This document shows, one piece after another, positions 37,547 through 46,816 of a stretch of 64,000 nt of DNA. The first letter of the stretch is position 1. Every line of letters starts with the position of its first letter. Under the pieces are notes generated by a model that was given only the letters and a program-made list of their open reading frames with translations, made no database searches and was not told the DNA's origin. The translations under genes and the position numbers were made by a program. Source of the DNA: Vibrio sp. qd031 (GTDB lineage: Bacteria; Pseudomonadota; Gammaproteobacteria; Enterobacterales; Vibrionaceae); contig NZ_JXQD01000025.1 of the NCBI RefSeq assembly GCF_002100145.1, forward strand, positions 271,417 to 335,416, written 5' to 3'.

Positions 37547-38750
37547 AGTACGGTCTACTTTGTTGAGATTTAATCAGGCCGAACCCCATCCATAGGATAG
37601 GAGACGTTTTCATTGAATAGATGGCATTGCCACCGATGAGCAAATTGAGTGAAATGTAGAAGATTAACAAGGTCGAATAGATGATGGCCCTGTCGCTTTG
37701 ATTGGTTAAAAATGCGTGAATGAAAAAAATGAACATTGCGGCAAGCAAAATCGTGTTTGAGGCCAATAAGTACGCGTATCCACTGTCCCAGTACTCATTC
37801 AGATTGGCGTAACCAAAACCTAGAACCTCGATTACCTCTAGCTCGTAAAAGTGAGACATGCCCAGACTAATACGCCCGACAAAGTTATCGCCGGTATATT
37901 GAAAATCGTTTTGGTACGCAATAAATGTCGCCAATAGCACAATGCTTGCCATCAATGTGTTTTTGATACTGACAACCGTTTTGGGGTTGGACAAAGTCAG
38001 AAACCGGATAGCAAAGCAGACCACAAGAAGGGCGCTTGCCGTTCTACTGTTGTTGGTTAACACAATGAAGACCAACGTAAAGAGGATAATGTAGCGATGT
38101 TTTTTGCTAAATGTATCCCAAAACGCGACCAAGTAAATGGCAACAACTGAGCAGTAATTGGCAAGGGATACCTGCTCCAAAAATATCGATGACGTGCGAT
38201 GAGAAGAGAAAAAACCAAAGTTAAATCGCCCTTCGATAGCCAAAGAGTTACCAAATAGCCCCAACTCGTTAAAACTTTTAATCTCCATTCCTCGAGTACT
38301 CAAATAGTATTGAGCTGGCTCAAAAATGGTCACATAAGTAGTAACGCTAATCGTCTCAATCAACAATACAACCAGCACTAAAACCGTGGTGTAGAGTACC
38401 AATTTATTCAGTGTTTCGATGTCGACCCTCATGCCGAGTAAAGTAAAAGTCGAAATAATAAGAAAGTTGCGGATCGCCTCAATGGGAATAGCGCCGTTGG
38501 CGACATAAATAAGGGCGCTCGACAACGCAATGGAAACCATTAATAAGTAAGGCAGAATCTCATCTTTATTGGGCTTTTCTATAAAGGCTAAGCCCAGTCC
38601 AGCACCAATGATAAACAGCTCGATGATCACGCTGTGATTACGACTTACACTCATAGCGTGAGCGTTAAGAATGGCAAGCACCCCATTGTAAACAATGGCA
38701 AGCATCGCTAACGCAAAAATAAGGGTGACTTTACTCGTCCTTGAGTGCAT
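37521..38750 (-). CDS. wzy: Polysaccharide polymerase (Wzy / O-antigen ligase-like)
   Basis: This is the likely periplasmic-face polymerase that links repeat units. The product has about ten membrane helices and a large periplasmic loop around residues ~130-200 with conserved-type residues GRFNFGFFSSHRTSSIFLEQ, then FTLVFIVLTNNSRTASALLV. The ATG at 38750 is chosen (409 residues) because it follows the stop of the upstream glycosyltransferase by 4 bases. The longer reading from a TTG at 38837 would overlap that gene by 83 bases and adds no hydrophobic segment. Wzy proteins share little sequence, so topology and context carry the call. Confidence 0.82.
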   Translation of the reverse strand: MHSRTSKVTLIFALAMLAIVYNGVLAILNAHAMSVSRNHSVIIELFIIGAGLGLAFIEKPNKDEILPYLLMVSIALSSALIYVANGAIPIEAIRNFLIISTFTLLGMRVDIETLNKLVLYTTVLVLVVLLIETISVTTYVTIFEPAQYYLSTRGMEIKSFNELGLFGNSLAIEGRFNFGFFSSHRTSSIFLEQVSLANYCSVVAIYLVAFWDTFSKKHRYIILFTLVFIVLTNNSRTASALLVVCFAIRFLTLSNPKTVVSIKNTLMASIVLLATFIAYQNDFQYTGDNFVGRISLGMSHFYELEVIEVLGFGYANLNEYWDSGYAYLLASNTILLAAMFIFFIHAFLTNQSDRAIIYSTLLIFYISLNLLIGGNAIYSMKTSPILWMGFGLIKSQQSRPYYANTSNNL

Positions 38751-38754
38751 CTGG

Positions 38755-39858
38755 TTAAGAGTGTGTCGATAAAGTTGAGTAGACTTTGGTGAAGTCACTG
38801 GCTTTTTTACTAAAGCTGTAGAGTTGCGATTGTTCAATACAACGGGATTTTTCTCCTACTAACTCATCAAAGTTAATGCTTTTAATAAATTCACTGACAC
38901 TGGCACTACTGGTAAAGTCAATCAGCATGCCGCATTGAGTTTTATTGTGAATGGTGACAAAACTGTCAATATTGGACATGATCGGAATAAGCCCACCGGC
39001 CATGCACTCAATAATGGTCATGCCAAACCCTTCATATTCAGACGCGCTGGCAATAAATGACGATTGAGAAACGACTTGGGCGAGCTCGTCTTCACTCGCT
39101 TCGATAACAAATTCCACTTTCGACGCCAAATCCAAGTCTATGACTTGCTGCTTTAACTTATGGTAATTGTTGTCCCAATCTTTTCCTGCAATCACTAACT
39201 TAAATTGGTTATCAAGCTGGTTGAGCTGCGAAAACCACTGAATCAAAAGGTCGACCCTTTTATTGTCAGAAAAGCGACCAATAAACAGAATCTGCTTGTT
39301 GGCTGAGTCGTTTTTAAACTTGGCAAACTTGTCAGTGTTAACACCATTTTCAATCAGCAGCGTTTTGTGTGGATAGAGGCGTTCAAAAATCTTGTGATCG
39401 TTTGAGCTGCACGTCATGACTTGGTCAACAGAGCGAAGTGAGAAACGGGTGACCGTATTAAAAAAGAGCTTTTTAAGATTGGCGGCAAATTTAGTATGAA
39501 AGAATCCACCATGGGTCGATAAAACTATGGGGGTTTTTAAGCGAAATTTATTGAGACTGATGTAATCAATAAAAAAGTCTACTGCGTGCACATGAATTAC
39601 ATCCACATCGTCAAGGTGCTTGAGCACTGAGAGCGCAATGGGATAGCGGTGACTGCCCACAAAAGGAATGCGCACAATGTCCAATCCAAACACACGTTCT
39701 TCGGCGTCGAGCGATTGGTCGGTGTCGTAGCGTCGATCAAGTGTGACAACTTTAACGTCCATACCTTGTTTCACTTGCTCTTTCGCTAAATCGAGGACGA
39801 AATTTTCTAAGCCACCAATGGCGGGGTAAAACTGTCTAACAACGTGGGCAATTCGCAT
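38755..39858 (-). CDS. Glycosyltransferase family 4 protein
   Basis: The 367-residue GT-B enzyme retains its donor sugar configuration in this family. It has the N-terminal GGLENFVLDLAKEQ glycine loop, VIHVHAVDFFIDYI, VLSTHGGFFHTKFAANLKKL, the KILFIGRFSDNKRVD-type hinge motif (QILFIGRFSDNKRVDLLIQW) and the donor-site SEYEGFGMTIIECMAGGLIP with both Glu residues of EX7E. In xanthan and acetan loci the equivalent GT4 (GumH/AceC) adds mannose; that match is only suggestive here. Confidence 0.92.
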   Translation of the reverse strand: MRIAHVVRQFYPAIGGLENFVLDLAKEQVKQGMDVKVVTLDRRYDTDQSLDAEERVFGLDIVRIPFVGSHRYPIALSVLKHLDDVDVIHVHAVDFFIDYISLNKFRLKTPIVLSTHGGFFHTKFAANLKKLFFNTVTRFSLRSVDQVMTCSSNDHKIFERLYPHKTLLIENGVNTDKFAKFKNDSANKQILFIGRFSDNKRVDLLIQWFSQLNQLDNQFKLVIAGKDWDNNYHKLKQQVIDLDLASKVEFVIEASEDELAQVVSQSSFIASASEYEGFGMTIIECMAGGLIPIMSNIDSFVTIHNKTQCGMLIDFTSSASVSEFIKSINFDELVGEKSRCIEQSQLYSFSKKASDFTKVYSTLSTHS

Positions 39859-39880
39859 GAATACTCTACTCTCTACAACG

Positions 39881-40975
39881 TTATGAAAGGGCGTTGGATA
39901 ACTGTAAAAGTTGAGTTGCTTTAGTCGACCAGCAGTGCAGCTTTAGCAGTGCCTTATCGCGCTCAACATGGGTGTTTGGTGTTAGGTTAGCAATACGCTC
40001 AATAAACTGCGCTTGCGTTTGATAACGCAACACCCCTGGCATGCCGGCATCGTCAAAGTAATCGGGGACGATCATCGGCTTGTTGGTGGCTGCGTACTCA
40101 AAAAACTTCATTGGACTGCGGCCTTTATTATTGGTGGTAAATGTAAAGGGCATTATTAACGCGTCGTAGTGGGACAAAACGGTTGGTAAGACTTGATAGT
40201 CAACAGCCCCTTTATGCTTAAGATTTGGCAGCGTGATATCCAATGTGTGCTGTAAATCTGGTGAATGGATACAGAACTCGATGTCTGGTAAAGCTTTTGC
40301 TGCGCTATTGATTAATGGAGCGTCAAACCGCGCATCGAGGCTGCCGACATAACCAACCTTTATCGCAGAGCTGGATTGGCTGTCTAAGTCATTACGAGTA
40401 AAGGTGGCAAAATGGTTGAAGTCGAACCCGTTATTGAGCACGCTCGCTTGCTGGTCATTCAATTGGTGGAACTTAACAATGGCTTCGCTGGTGGCCACAA
40501 CATGATCGGCTTGCTCTATCAGCCTTTGTTCGACCTGTTTGTATGCTGCCCCTTTGGGCATTTCTGTATAAATATCGGTGGGGCGATAAATCACCTTACG
40601 ACAGTCCAAATGTTGAATCGCCTTTTGAAACACAGGATCATCGACAAAGCAGACATCAAAGTGTGGAATACTGTTTTTTTGTGCAAGTTGAGTGATCGCT
40701 TTAGCAAGTGTCCGAGAATGTGAACCATAGCTAAAGCTCATGGTATGCCATTTACTTGGTAGCCAACCACCCACTTGAAATTGCCACAAATTAGGCTCAA
40801 TTTCGCCCGATAAAAACGCCTCTCTAGGCCCACGCTTGATTTGGTGCAACTGCGACCATGGGTGAGGGATGTGCATGACCTTGTGCCCTTGCTTTGCCAA
40901 TTGCTTCGCAAGGTGATGGCTGCCCACAACGTATTTATTTCCAATGAATGTGTGACTTAAAAATAGAATATTCAT
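39881..40975 (-). CDS. Glycosyltransferase, GT-B fold (GumK/TuaH-like)
   Basis: The 364-residue putative GT-B glycosyltransferase has an N-terminal acceptor domain (MNILFLSHTFIGNKYVVGSH, KVIYRPTDIYTEMP, ADHVVATSEAIVKFHQL) and a C-terminal donor domain starting at KVGYVGSLDARFDAPLI, with MPFTFTTNNKGRSPMKFFEY and AATNKPMIVPDYF. The layout resembles TuaH and, more loosely, the glucuronosyltransferase GumK, but no donor can be assigned. It is 22 bases upstream of the GT4 gene in transcription order and 136 bases downstream of wzc. Confidence 0.8.
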   Translation of the reverse strand: MNILFLSHTFIGNKYVVGSHHLAKQLAKQGHKVMHIPHPWSQLHQIKRGPREAFLSGEIEPNLWQFQVGGWLPSKWHTMSFSYGSHSRTLAKAITQLAQKNSIPHFDVCFVDDPVFQKAIQHLDCRKVIYRPTDIYTEMPKGAAYKQVEQRLIEQADHVVATSEAIVKFHQLNDQQASVLNNGFDFNHFATFTRNDLDSQSSSAIKVGYVGSLDARFDAPLINSAAKALPDIEFCIHSPDLQHTLDITLPNLKHKGAVDYQVLPTVLSHYDALIMPFTFTTNNKGRSPMKFFEYAATNKPMIVPDYFDDAGMPGVLRYQTQAQFIERIANLTPNTHVERDKALLKLHCWSTKATQLLQLSNALS

Positions 40976-41111
40976 AGTTAATCTTTAACGCCTACGGTGT
41001 CCATGTTGGGATCAGATTGAGTGAAACTAGTGCTGCTTGGTGATGCTGTGATCCTTCAAAGCATTTACATAACCGAGCGTGTTTACGTCTGCCAGGCAAC
41101 CAAAGCTGTAT

Positions 41112-43301
41112 CTATCGCGAATAGTTGTAATAGTAATCTTCTGTTCTTGCGTCGTTGGCTAACGTTGCATTAAGTACGGTGCCACTCAGTTTGATTTTGT
41201 GGCGATGCAACTGATCGATCACAAACTGAACCGTCTCTGTTTTAGTGCTGTTTGCTTTGACCACTAACGTTACATGGCCTATCAAGCTACCCACGATTAA
41301 CGTATCGCTTATGGATGACATAGGGGGCGTGTCGATAATAATACGGTCGAATTGGGTCAGTGCTGTGTCGATAAATTGCTTAAACTTGGCGTCGTTTAGG
41401 GTTTGTTGAGGCGAGGCGGTAGCAATGCCCGAGACCGCGATGCTTAGGTTGTGATCAACCTCTTCAACAATACATTCTTCAAATGCTGCATCGGCATGGA
41501 TGTAATTGGTTATGCCTAATTGTGAGCGAGAGACATCGAAGCATTTATAAATTGAAGGCTTACGTAAATCAGTATCTATCAGTAATACTTTTTCAAACTT
41601 GGCAAATGAACGAGCCAGCTGGATTGCCGATGACGTTTTGCCTTCATTTGGTAGCGATGAGGAGATCACTGTGACGTTGCTATAATGGTCTTGATTCTGG
41701 TTTATGATCATTGCGGTGCGAAGTGAGTCGACTTTTTCGGTGTAAATTTCATAGAGCACGGCTTTAGTTTTGCCTTGCTTGGTAATGGGGTGATTCTTCT
41801 TATGACCTTTCACTTTTGGCAATGCAACCAGTGGCAAAATACCGAGTTTTTCTTGGAAGTCTTGCATATTGGTGATGGTTTTACGGAAGGTATCGAGCAC
41901 GATGACAAGCAAACATGCCCCAAATAGGCTAGCAATAAAGGCGACCGCGACTATTTTTGAGCGTGATGGCTTATATGGTGAGGACGGCACCAAGGCTAAA
42001 TCACTGATGCGGGCGTCTGCAGTACTAAAATCGGCAGTTGCGTTGGTCTCTTTTTGACGCGTTAAGAACAGGTCATAAATATTGGCGTTCGTATCCACTT
42101 CACGTTTGAGCGAGTCGTATTGCCCCTTTACAAGGCTAACCGACTGAAGCTCCGACTTTTTGTTGTTGAGCTCTTGTTTCAACAGTTGTTCGCGAGATTG
42201 AGTGGTTCTAAGATCGCTTTCTAACCCTTGCAGTACTTTATTGACGACGTTGTTGCTGCGCTGCTTAGCTGACGCCAGCTGTGCTTGCGCTTGGATCATT
42301 TTGTCGTGTTTAGGGCCGTAGCGTTTCGAGAGTTGCGCTAAGTTGCGTTCAGCTTCACTTTCGGCTGAGCGAACTTCTCTAATTTGAGGGTGATTATTGA
42401 TAGCAGAAATAGTGGTTAAATCTCCACCTTGGTTATCTTTTAGCGCGTTATACAGAGATTGCGCTTGAATACGAGCTTCAGTGGCGTTGGCCAGTTGATT
42501 GGTCAAGTTGGCCAACTCATTACTGGCAAGTGCTTCAATGCCACTGTTATCGATAAGCTCTCGTTGCTGTAAAAAGTCATTGAGTGCTTGTTCAGACGCT
42601 TCCAGTTTTTGTCGCAATTCGGCAAGTTGCTCGTTGATCCACGAGGTGGCTTGCTCTGTTGCCAGCAGTTTCGAATCTAAGTTACTTTCTATGTAGGCTT
42701 GGCCTACTTGATTGGCGATGTTCGCAGCCATATGCGGTGATTCTGACTCAAAGGCTATTTTGACCAGCTGGGTTTTTGGGATGGGTATGATGGTCAGCTT
42801 AGATTTAAACGTCGACAATGCAGAGCGAAACGCACTTTCTTCCAACTGAGCTGCTGTGGGTTGGGGTGTTTCTTTTGCAAAATAGTTTCGCGCTAATGGT
42901 AGTTGTTTGACTTGCTCTTTGAGGCGGTCGAGTAGGTTAGGCTCTTTAAGTATTAACGCGGGATTAAATTCTGGGTGCTCAGTGAGGTTGAGCGCATCGA
43001 TGACTTTACGTGCAACAACGTTAGAGCGCATAATCTCATACTGGGTTTGATAATAGCCATCAGCGCTGGTATCCAACCCCACTACCGCTTCAATGGATAC
43101 GGTATTGTTTTGCGACGACTCAATAAACAGTGTTGATACCGCTCGATAAGTGGGTGTTATAGAGAGTGCGCCCATCACAGCAATACCGGTGCAAACCGCA
43201 GTAAACAGCGAAATCTTGAACCAGTGCTTTGCCAGTAAAGACACATAGTAGAGAGGATCGAGCGCGAGAGGGCGCTGCATTGCTGGATTAGATATAGTCA
43301 T
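41112..43301 (-). CDS. wzc: Wzc-like polysaccharide co-polymerase and tyrosine kinase
   Basis: Wzc controls chain length and export through a bacterial tyrosine autokinase. The 729-residue product has an N-terminal membrane helix (~32-52), a long periplasmic coiled-coil domain (~180-420), a second helix (~455-475) and a cytoplasmic kinase. Walker A (SSLPNEGKTSSAIQLA) is at ~545-560, Walker A' is VLLIDTDLRKPS, and Walker B is IIIDTPPM. The tail ends with a tyrosine cluster (EDYYYNYSR). The matching phosphatase is in the same operon. Confidence 0.95.
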   Translation of the reverse strand: MTISNPAMQRPLALDPLYYVSLLAKHWFKISLFTAVCTGIAVMGALSITPTYRAVSTLFIESSQNNTVSIEAVVGLDTSADGYYQTQYEIMRSNVVARKVIDALNLTEHPEFNPALILKEPNLLDRLKEQVKQLPLARNYFAKETPQPTAAQLEESAFRSALSTFKSKLTIIPIPKTQLVKIAFESESPHMAANIANQVGQAYIESNLDSKLLATEQATSWINEQLAELRQKLEASEQALNDFLQQRELIDNSGIEALASNELANLTNQLANATEARIQAQSLYNALKDNQGGDLTTISAINNHPQIREVRSAESEAERNLAQLSKRYGPKHDKMIQAQAQLASAKQRSNNVVNKVLQGLESDLRTTQSREQLLKQELNNKKSELQSVSLVKGQYDSLKREVDTNANIYDLFLTRQKETNATADFSTADARISDLALVPSSPYKPSRSKIVAVAFIASLFGACLLVIVLDTFRKTITNMQDFQEKLGILPLVALPKVKGHKKNHPITKQGKTKAVLYEIYTEKVDSLRTAMIINQNQDHYSNVTVISSSLPNEGKTSSAIQLARSFAKFEKVLLIDTDLRKPSIYKCFDVSRSQLGITNYIHADAAFEECIVEEVDHNLSIAVSGIATASPQQTLNDAKFKQFIDTALTQFDRIIIDTPPMSSISDTLIVGSLIGHVTLVVKANSTKTETVQFVIDQLHRHKIKLSGTVLNATLANDARTEDYYYNYSR

Positions 43302-43330
43302 ATTCTCGTATTCGTCGCCTGCGTGAAAAT

Positions 43331-43870
43331 TTAGAAAAAGCTTTGTTCAATCACTATGATGTCACCAGGATTAACTCTGGCCGACAATGCTGCTTTGATT
43401 TTTGTATTGACGTCATTTGAGCGGGTAATGTAGATTTTTTTACGTGCAGCTCTATCGGTAAAACCGCCCGCCAGTGCAATGGCTTTATCGACAGTTAGAC
43501 CAGGTTGAAACTCGTAGCCACCAGGTTGTTTTACCTCACCATTGACATAGATGTTGCGATAGCCTACAACGCTCACCCTCACTTTTGGCGAGACTAAATA
43601 ATCGCCCTTTAGACCTTTGATGATCTCTAGCTTGAGTTGCTCGGGAGTTTTGTTAATAGCGGTCAGTTGGCCTAAATAGGGGTAATTAAATCGCCCGCTG
43701 CTACTTATGAGAAGGCCGCTGATGGACAGTTCTTGCTCGTCGTAGACAACAATTTCAATGCGATCTCCTGCACCAATTTTGTAGGTTGAATCGGACTCTT
43801 CGGCAGCTGTGACAACCGTTGCCAATAGGCTAAGAGAGAATAGGATAAAAACAGAAAATAATTTGCTCAT
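43331..43870 (-). CDS. Short Wza-like polysaccharide export protein (OPX, GumB/VpsN type)
   Basis: This is a periplasmic or outer-membrane polysaccharide export protein. The 179-residue product has a signal peptide (~1-22, ending TAAEES) without a lipobox cysteine, a polysaccharide export domain (YKIGAGDRIEIVVYDEQELS) and one SLBB domain (RNIYVNGEVKQPGGYEFQPG). Full-length Wza has ~380 residues and ends in the amphipathic helix that forms the outer-membrane pore; that part is missing. The beta-barrel gene next to it probably supplies the pore. Confidence 0.92.
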   Translation of the reverse strand: MSKLFSVFILFSLSLLATVVTAAEESDSTYKIGAGDRIEIVVYDEQELSISGLLISSSGRFNYPYLGQLTAINKTPEQLKLEIIKGLKGDYLVSPKVRVSVVGYRNIYVNGEVKQPGGYEFQPGLTVDKAIALAGGFTDRAARKKIYITRSNDVNTKIKAALSARVNPGDIIVIEQSFF

Positions 43871-43880
43871 AAGTTATCTA

Positions 43881-45083
43881 TCAAAATGCAAAGTTAGCGT
43901 TGAGGGACCAAACGTTTTGGTTGTAGGTGTATCCAACAGAATTAGAGTCGTTATCTTCACCGCGCCAACCCGCAACGAGGTCTACACGTTCATACAGTTC
44001 GTAACCCAGTTTTATTGAGGCGCTGGAAGTGTCATCGGTTCGCGTTACGCTGTTGTAATCTTTGCGGCTATAATTTAAACCCAAATTACTGTAAACATTT
44101 GCCAACCAGTAGTGCTTCCACTGGGCGCTAATGCGGCTTCCATCCAGATCGCCTTCTTCTGTATCCGCGTCTTCGTTTCGTAACCCACCGTCAATGGTAA
44201 GTGTGGAGTATTCTAACGGTTTCCACTCAACGGTGAGGTCCCAACTGAAGTTGTCGCTCCCTTCGCGAGAGCTGTCGTCGTACTTTTTGTCTTGGATACC
44301 CAGTCGTAATTTACCGTTCGTTTTACCGGTTATTTCCCACACAGCACCGGTTAAGTAGTAAGTTTCGTTGTAGTCTTGAGAGCCGCCACTGCGACTGTTT
44401 TTAGTGTATTGGCGGTTGTTGTAATCCAACTGCAAAAGCAGTTGGGTAGCGGGCAGCACTTGGACATAAAATGCACCGTCAGCGCCGATTTGCAGGTAGT
44501 CATCAAAGGTTGTGTCTAAGACATCGCTGCCGCGATAGTTGGTGTAAGTTCGGTCTTCAAAATCGAGGGTTGCTTCGATTCTGCCTTTCGCATTGTCGGA
44601 GCCAAATATGTACGTTGCGTCGGCGACATGGGTTTTGTACTCAACAGGAGTCGTTAAGTTTGCAACTAACGCATCACCTGATGCGATGCCGCTGCCTCGA
44701 GCATCATGTTGGGTGAGAAATGCATAGTTAAACCCTAAGGCATGTCGGGTGGTAAATCGCACTAAATTATTGGTCGCAAAGGTATGATCAACGTAATTAT
44801 CGTCACTGGTGTTGGAGTGAAAGCCCGCGTCAAGTTGATAGGCGACTCTATAGCGATTACCGTTGCGGTCCGACTCTATTGCCACTCCAGGTTTTACATC
44901 GAAGATAGCCGATGATTGTGCGTCACTGGTGCGGGTATAGTTGTCGTTATAACGCAAACCACTTTCCAAAATGGGAATGATGGTCAAGCCATTTTCGGTG
45001 GTGTATCCGTTGCTTTCTAACGCCAATACGTGCGATGTGCTCATTGCTGCAACGATGGCAAGGAAAACTCTACAGTGCTTCAT
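43881..45083 (-). CDS. Outer-membrane beta-barrel protein of the EPS export machine
   Basis: This is a probable outer-membrane porin partner of the short export protein, like VpsM-type proteins in vibrios. The 400-residue product has a signal peptide (~1-22, VLALES), many alternating hydrophobic strands with aromatic girdles, no cysteine-anchored lipid site, and a C-terminal Phe (WSLNANFAF), the outer-membrane sorting signal. ATG 45083 is chosen because AGGA is 6 bases upstream; the in-frame ATG at 45089 directly abuts that site. It is 10 bases from the export protein gene. Confidence 0.85.
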   Translation of the reverse strand: MKHCRVFLAIVAAMSTSHVLALESNGYTTENGLTIIPILESGLRYNDNYTRTSDAQSSAIFDVKPGVAIESDRNGNRYRVAYQLDAGFHSNTSDDNYVDHTFATNNLVRFTTRHALGFNYAFLTQHDARGSGIASGDALVANLTTPVEYKTHVADATYIFGSDNAKGRIEATLDFEDRTYTNYRGSDVLDTTFDDYLQIGADGAFYVQVLPATQLLLQLDYNNRQYTKNSRSGGSQDYNETYYLTGAVWEITGKTNGKLRLGIQDKKYDDSSREGSDNFSWDLTVEWKPLEYSTLTIDGGLRNEDADTEEGDLDGSRISAQWKHYWLANVYSNLGLNYSRKDYNSVTRTDDTSSASIKLGYELYERVDLVAGWRGEDNDSNSVGYTYNQNVWSLNANFAF

Positions 45084-45105
45084 GCGCATTCCTATTTAAG
45101 TCCAT

Positions 45106-46509
45106 TTAGTACGCGGTTTTACCGACAAACCCTTTAAATATGGTTAAGAAAATGATTTTAAGATCCAGGTACGTCGACCATGACTGTATGTATTTGAGAT
45201 CGCATTCAACTCGCTTTTCCATTTTCTCTAACGTGTCTGTCTCCCCTCTGTAACCACTGATTTGCGCAAGCCCAGTAATGCCGGGCTTTACCTTGTGACG
45301 CAACATGTAGCGATCCACAATAGCGCGATACTGCTCATTATGCGCGACAGCGTGAGGGCGAGGGCCTACGATAGACATTCGACCTTGCAACACATTAAAA
45401 AACTGTGGCAATTCGTCCAGAGAGGTGCGTCGAATGAATGCGCCAAACTTAGTCACTCGCGGATCATTTTTGGTGGCCTGCTTCACTGTCGAACCATTGT
45501 CCATGGTGCGCATTGAGCGAAATTTCCACACTTTAATTTGCCTGCCGTCTAATCCATATCGCTTCTGTTTAAAGATGATGGGCCCAGGTGATGAGAGCTT
45601 TACGCCAATAGCGACAGCGAGAAGCACCGGACTGATAAACAGAATAATTAAACTCGACACAATGATGTCCTGTAGACGCTTACTCCATATATTAAATCCA
45701 TAAAACGGCGTGTCGTGCACACTTAATGTAGGGATAGTACCAATCGATGAAAGGCGAGACTGTATCAAGTTGTAGACAAAGAACTCGGGGATGACGTAGG
45801 TGTTGGCGGTGGTATCGGAGAATTGTTTTAGGTACAGGGCAATGCGTTCATCGGCTCTCATCGGCATTGCAATGTAGACATGATCGATAACGTGTTTTTT
45901 AGTGAGCTTCAACCCTTGCTCAATGGTTCCTTTATAAGGGATGGGTAGGTCAGAAAGCTCAAGGCGAGATAGGTCGCGATCATCATAAAACCCAACTAAG
46001 TCGATGCCAAACTCCGGGTTGTTTTTGCTTTCCTTAGCGAGGCGAATGCCGTTGTCTGTAACACCAACGATGATGGCGCGGCGTCGATTAAAGCCCATAT
46101 TCCGAGCGCGTATTAACAATTGACGAACGATTAAGCGCCAGAAGATTAATAGTGTCGGGGTTGCAATTGCCCAACTGCCCATCACCACGCGCGAGTATTG
46201 GTCGCTGGATTTACTAAAAAACACCCAAAACACCACAACCACTAAAGCAGCAATCCAGCATGTTAGTGGAGCAAGAACTTGTTCCCTAATGGATGCTGTT
46301 CGCCAGGAACGATACAGCGCAATGCTCTCTGCGGTCAGCATAAAGGCCACGATCGCCAATAAAGCCGCAGCTAATACGCTGGTATGAATGCTACCAATGT
46401 AAGCTTGTGCACAGAACATCAAAGTAGAAAAGATGACAAGAATGTCAGTGCTTCTATACAGTAATGCGAACTCTGTTCCATGAGTTTTTATACCGTGTGA
46501 CTTGTCCAT
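45106..46509 (-). CDS. Undecaprenyl-phosphate sugar phosphotransferase (WcaJ/GumD type), copy 2
   Basis: This is the first gene of the EPS operon and starts each repeat unit by putting sugar-1-phosphate on undecaprenyl phosphate. The 467-residue product has the same plan as the copy at 25811: four N-terminal helices, a middle domain with RRRAIIVGVTDNGIRLAKES, one further helix, and the catalytic block VIFKQKRYGLDGRQ-like IIFKQKRYGLDGRQIKVWKF, RRTSLDELPQFFNVLQGRMS, VGPRPHAV. The C-terminal halves of the two copies are nearly identical, while the N-terminal halves differ more. The long leader upstream carries ops and CRP signals. Confidence 0.94.
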   Translation of the reverse strand: MDKSHGIKTHGTEFALLYRSTDILVIFSTLMFCAQAYIGSIHTSVLAAALLAIVAFMLTAESIALYRSWRTASIREQVLAPLTCWIAALVVVVFWVFFSKSSDQYSRVVMGSWAIATPTLLIFWRLIVRQLLIRARNMGFNRRRAIIVGVTDNGIRLAKESKNNPEFGIDLVGFYDDRDLSRLELSDLPIPYKGTIEQGLKLTKKHVIDHVYIAMPMRADERIALYLKQFSDTTANTYVIPEFFVYNLIQSRLSSIGTIPTLSVHDTPFYGFNIWSKRLQDIIVSSLIILFISPVLLAVAIGVKLSSPGPIIFKQKRYGLDGRQIKVWKFRSMRTMDNGSTVKQATKNDPRVTKFGAFIRRTSLDELPQFFNVLQGRMSIVGPRPHAVAHNEQYRAIVDRYMLRHKVKPGITGLAQISGYRGETDTLEKMEKRVECDLKYIQSWSTYLDLKIIFLTIFKGFVGKTAY

Positions 46510-46547
46510 TTTGGGCCTTTTAAAACGCTAGCTTAATCGAAAAAGTT

Positions 46548-46580
46548 GTTTGATTGCTTAACTGCAACATGCAATCAAAC
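46548..46580 (-). repeat. Hairpin with T-run in the EPS operon leader
   Basis: On the minus strand GTTTGATTGC and GCAATCAAAC form a perfect 10-bp stem with a 13-base loop, followed after 4 bases by five T residues. It lies between the ops element and the first gene, ~39 bases before the start codon. The AT-rich stem makes it a weak terminator, but it stands where RfaH-type antitermination would matter. Confidence 0.45.
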
Positions 46581-46636
46581 TATTGGCAGTAAGGTGGGCG
46601 CTCGACACTATTTGTCGTTTTTATAATGCGTTTTAA

Positions 46637-46648
46637 CACGCTACCGCC
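46637..46648 (-). promoter_or_regulatory. ops element (RfaH recruitment, JUMPStart core)
   Basis: Read on the minus strand the bases are GGCGGTAGCGTG, an exact match to the ops core known from RfaH-controlled polysaccharide and toxin operons. It lies 128 bases before the start of the first EPS gene and on the same strand. RfaH binds paused RNA polymerase at ops and suppresses termination along long operons, which suits this ~19-kb unit. Confidence 0.9.
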
Positions 46649-46816
46649 CTTGGGTTTTTGGCTCCCACTTTGCCTTGTAGTGTTGATGACTTAGATGACT
46701 CTTTTGTGAATAACACAATGTCTATTATGAATTTTTATTGACCAGTGTGGGAGCCATACACAAATGAGTCTCAGTACGACTTGTATGAAATGCCACCACG
46801 ACTGCGCGATAAGTTC

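Noticed and set aside
38751..38837. Longer N-terminus for the Wzy polymerase from a TTG start
   Set aside because: It would overlap the upstream glycosyltransferase by 83 bases; ATG 38750 directly after that gene's stop gives a normal membrane-protein start.
25811..46509. Inverted phosphotransferase copies as an active inversion switch
   Set aside because: The two genes have clearly diverged at the DNA level where compared (for example their last ~30 bases differ at many positions), so frequent homologous inversion is unlikely.
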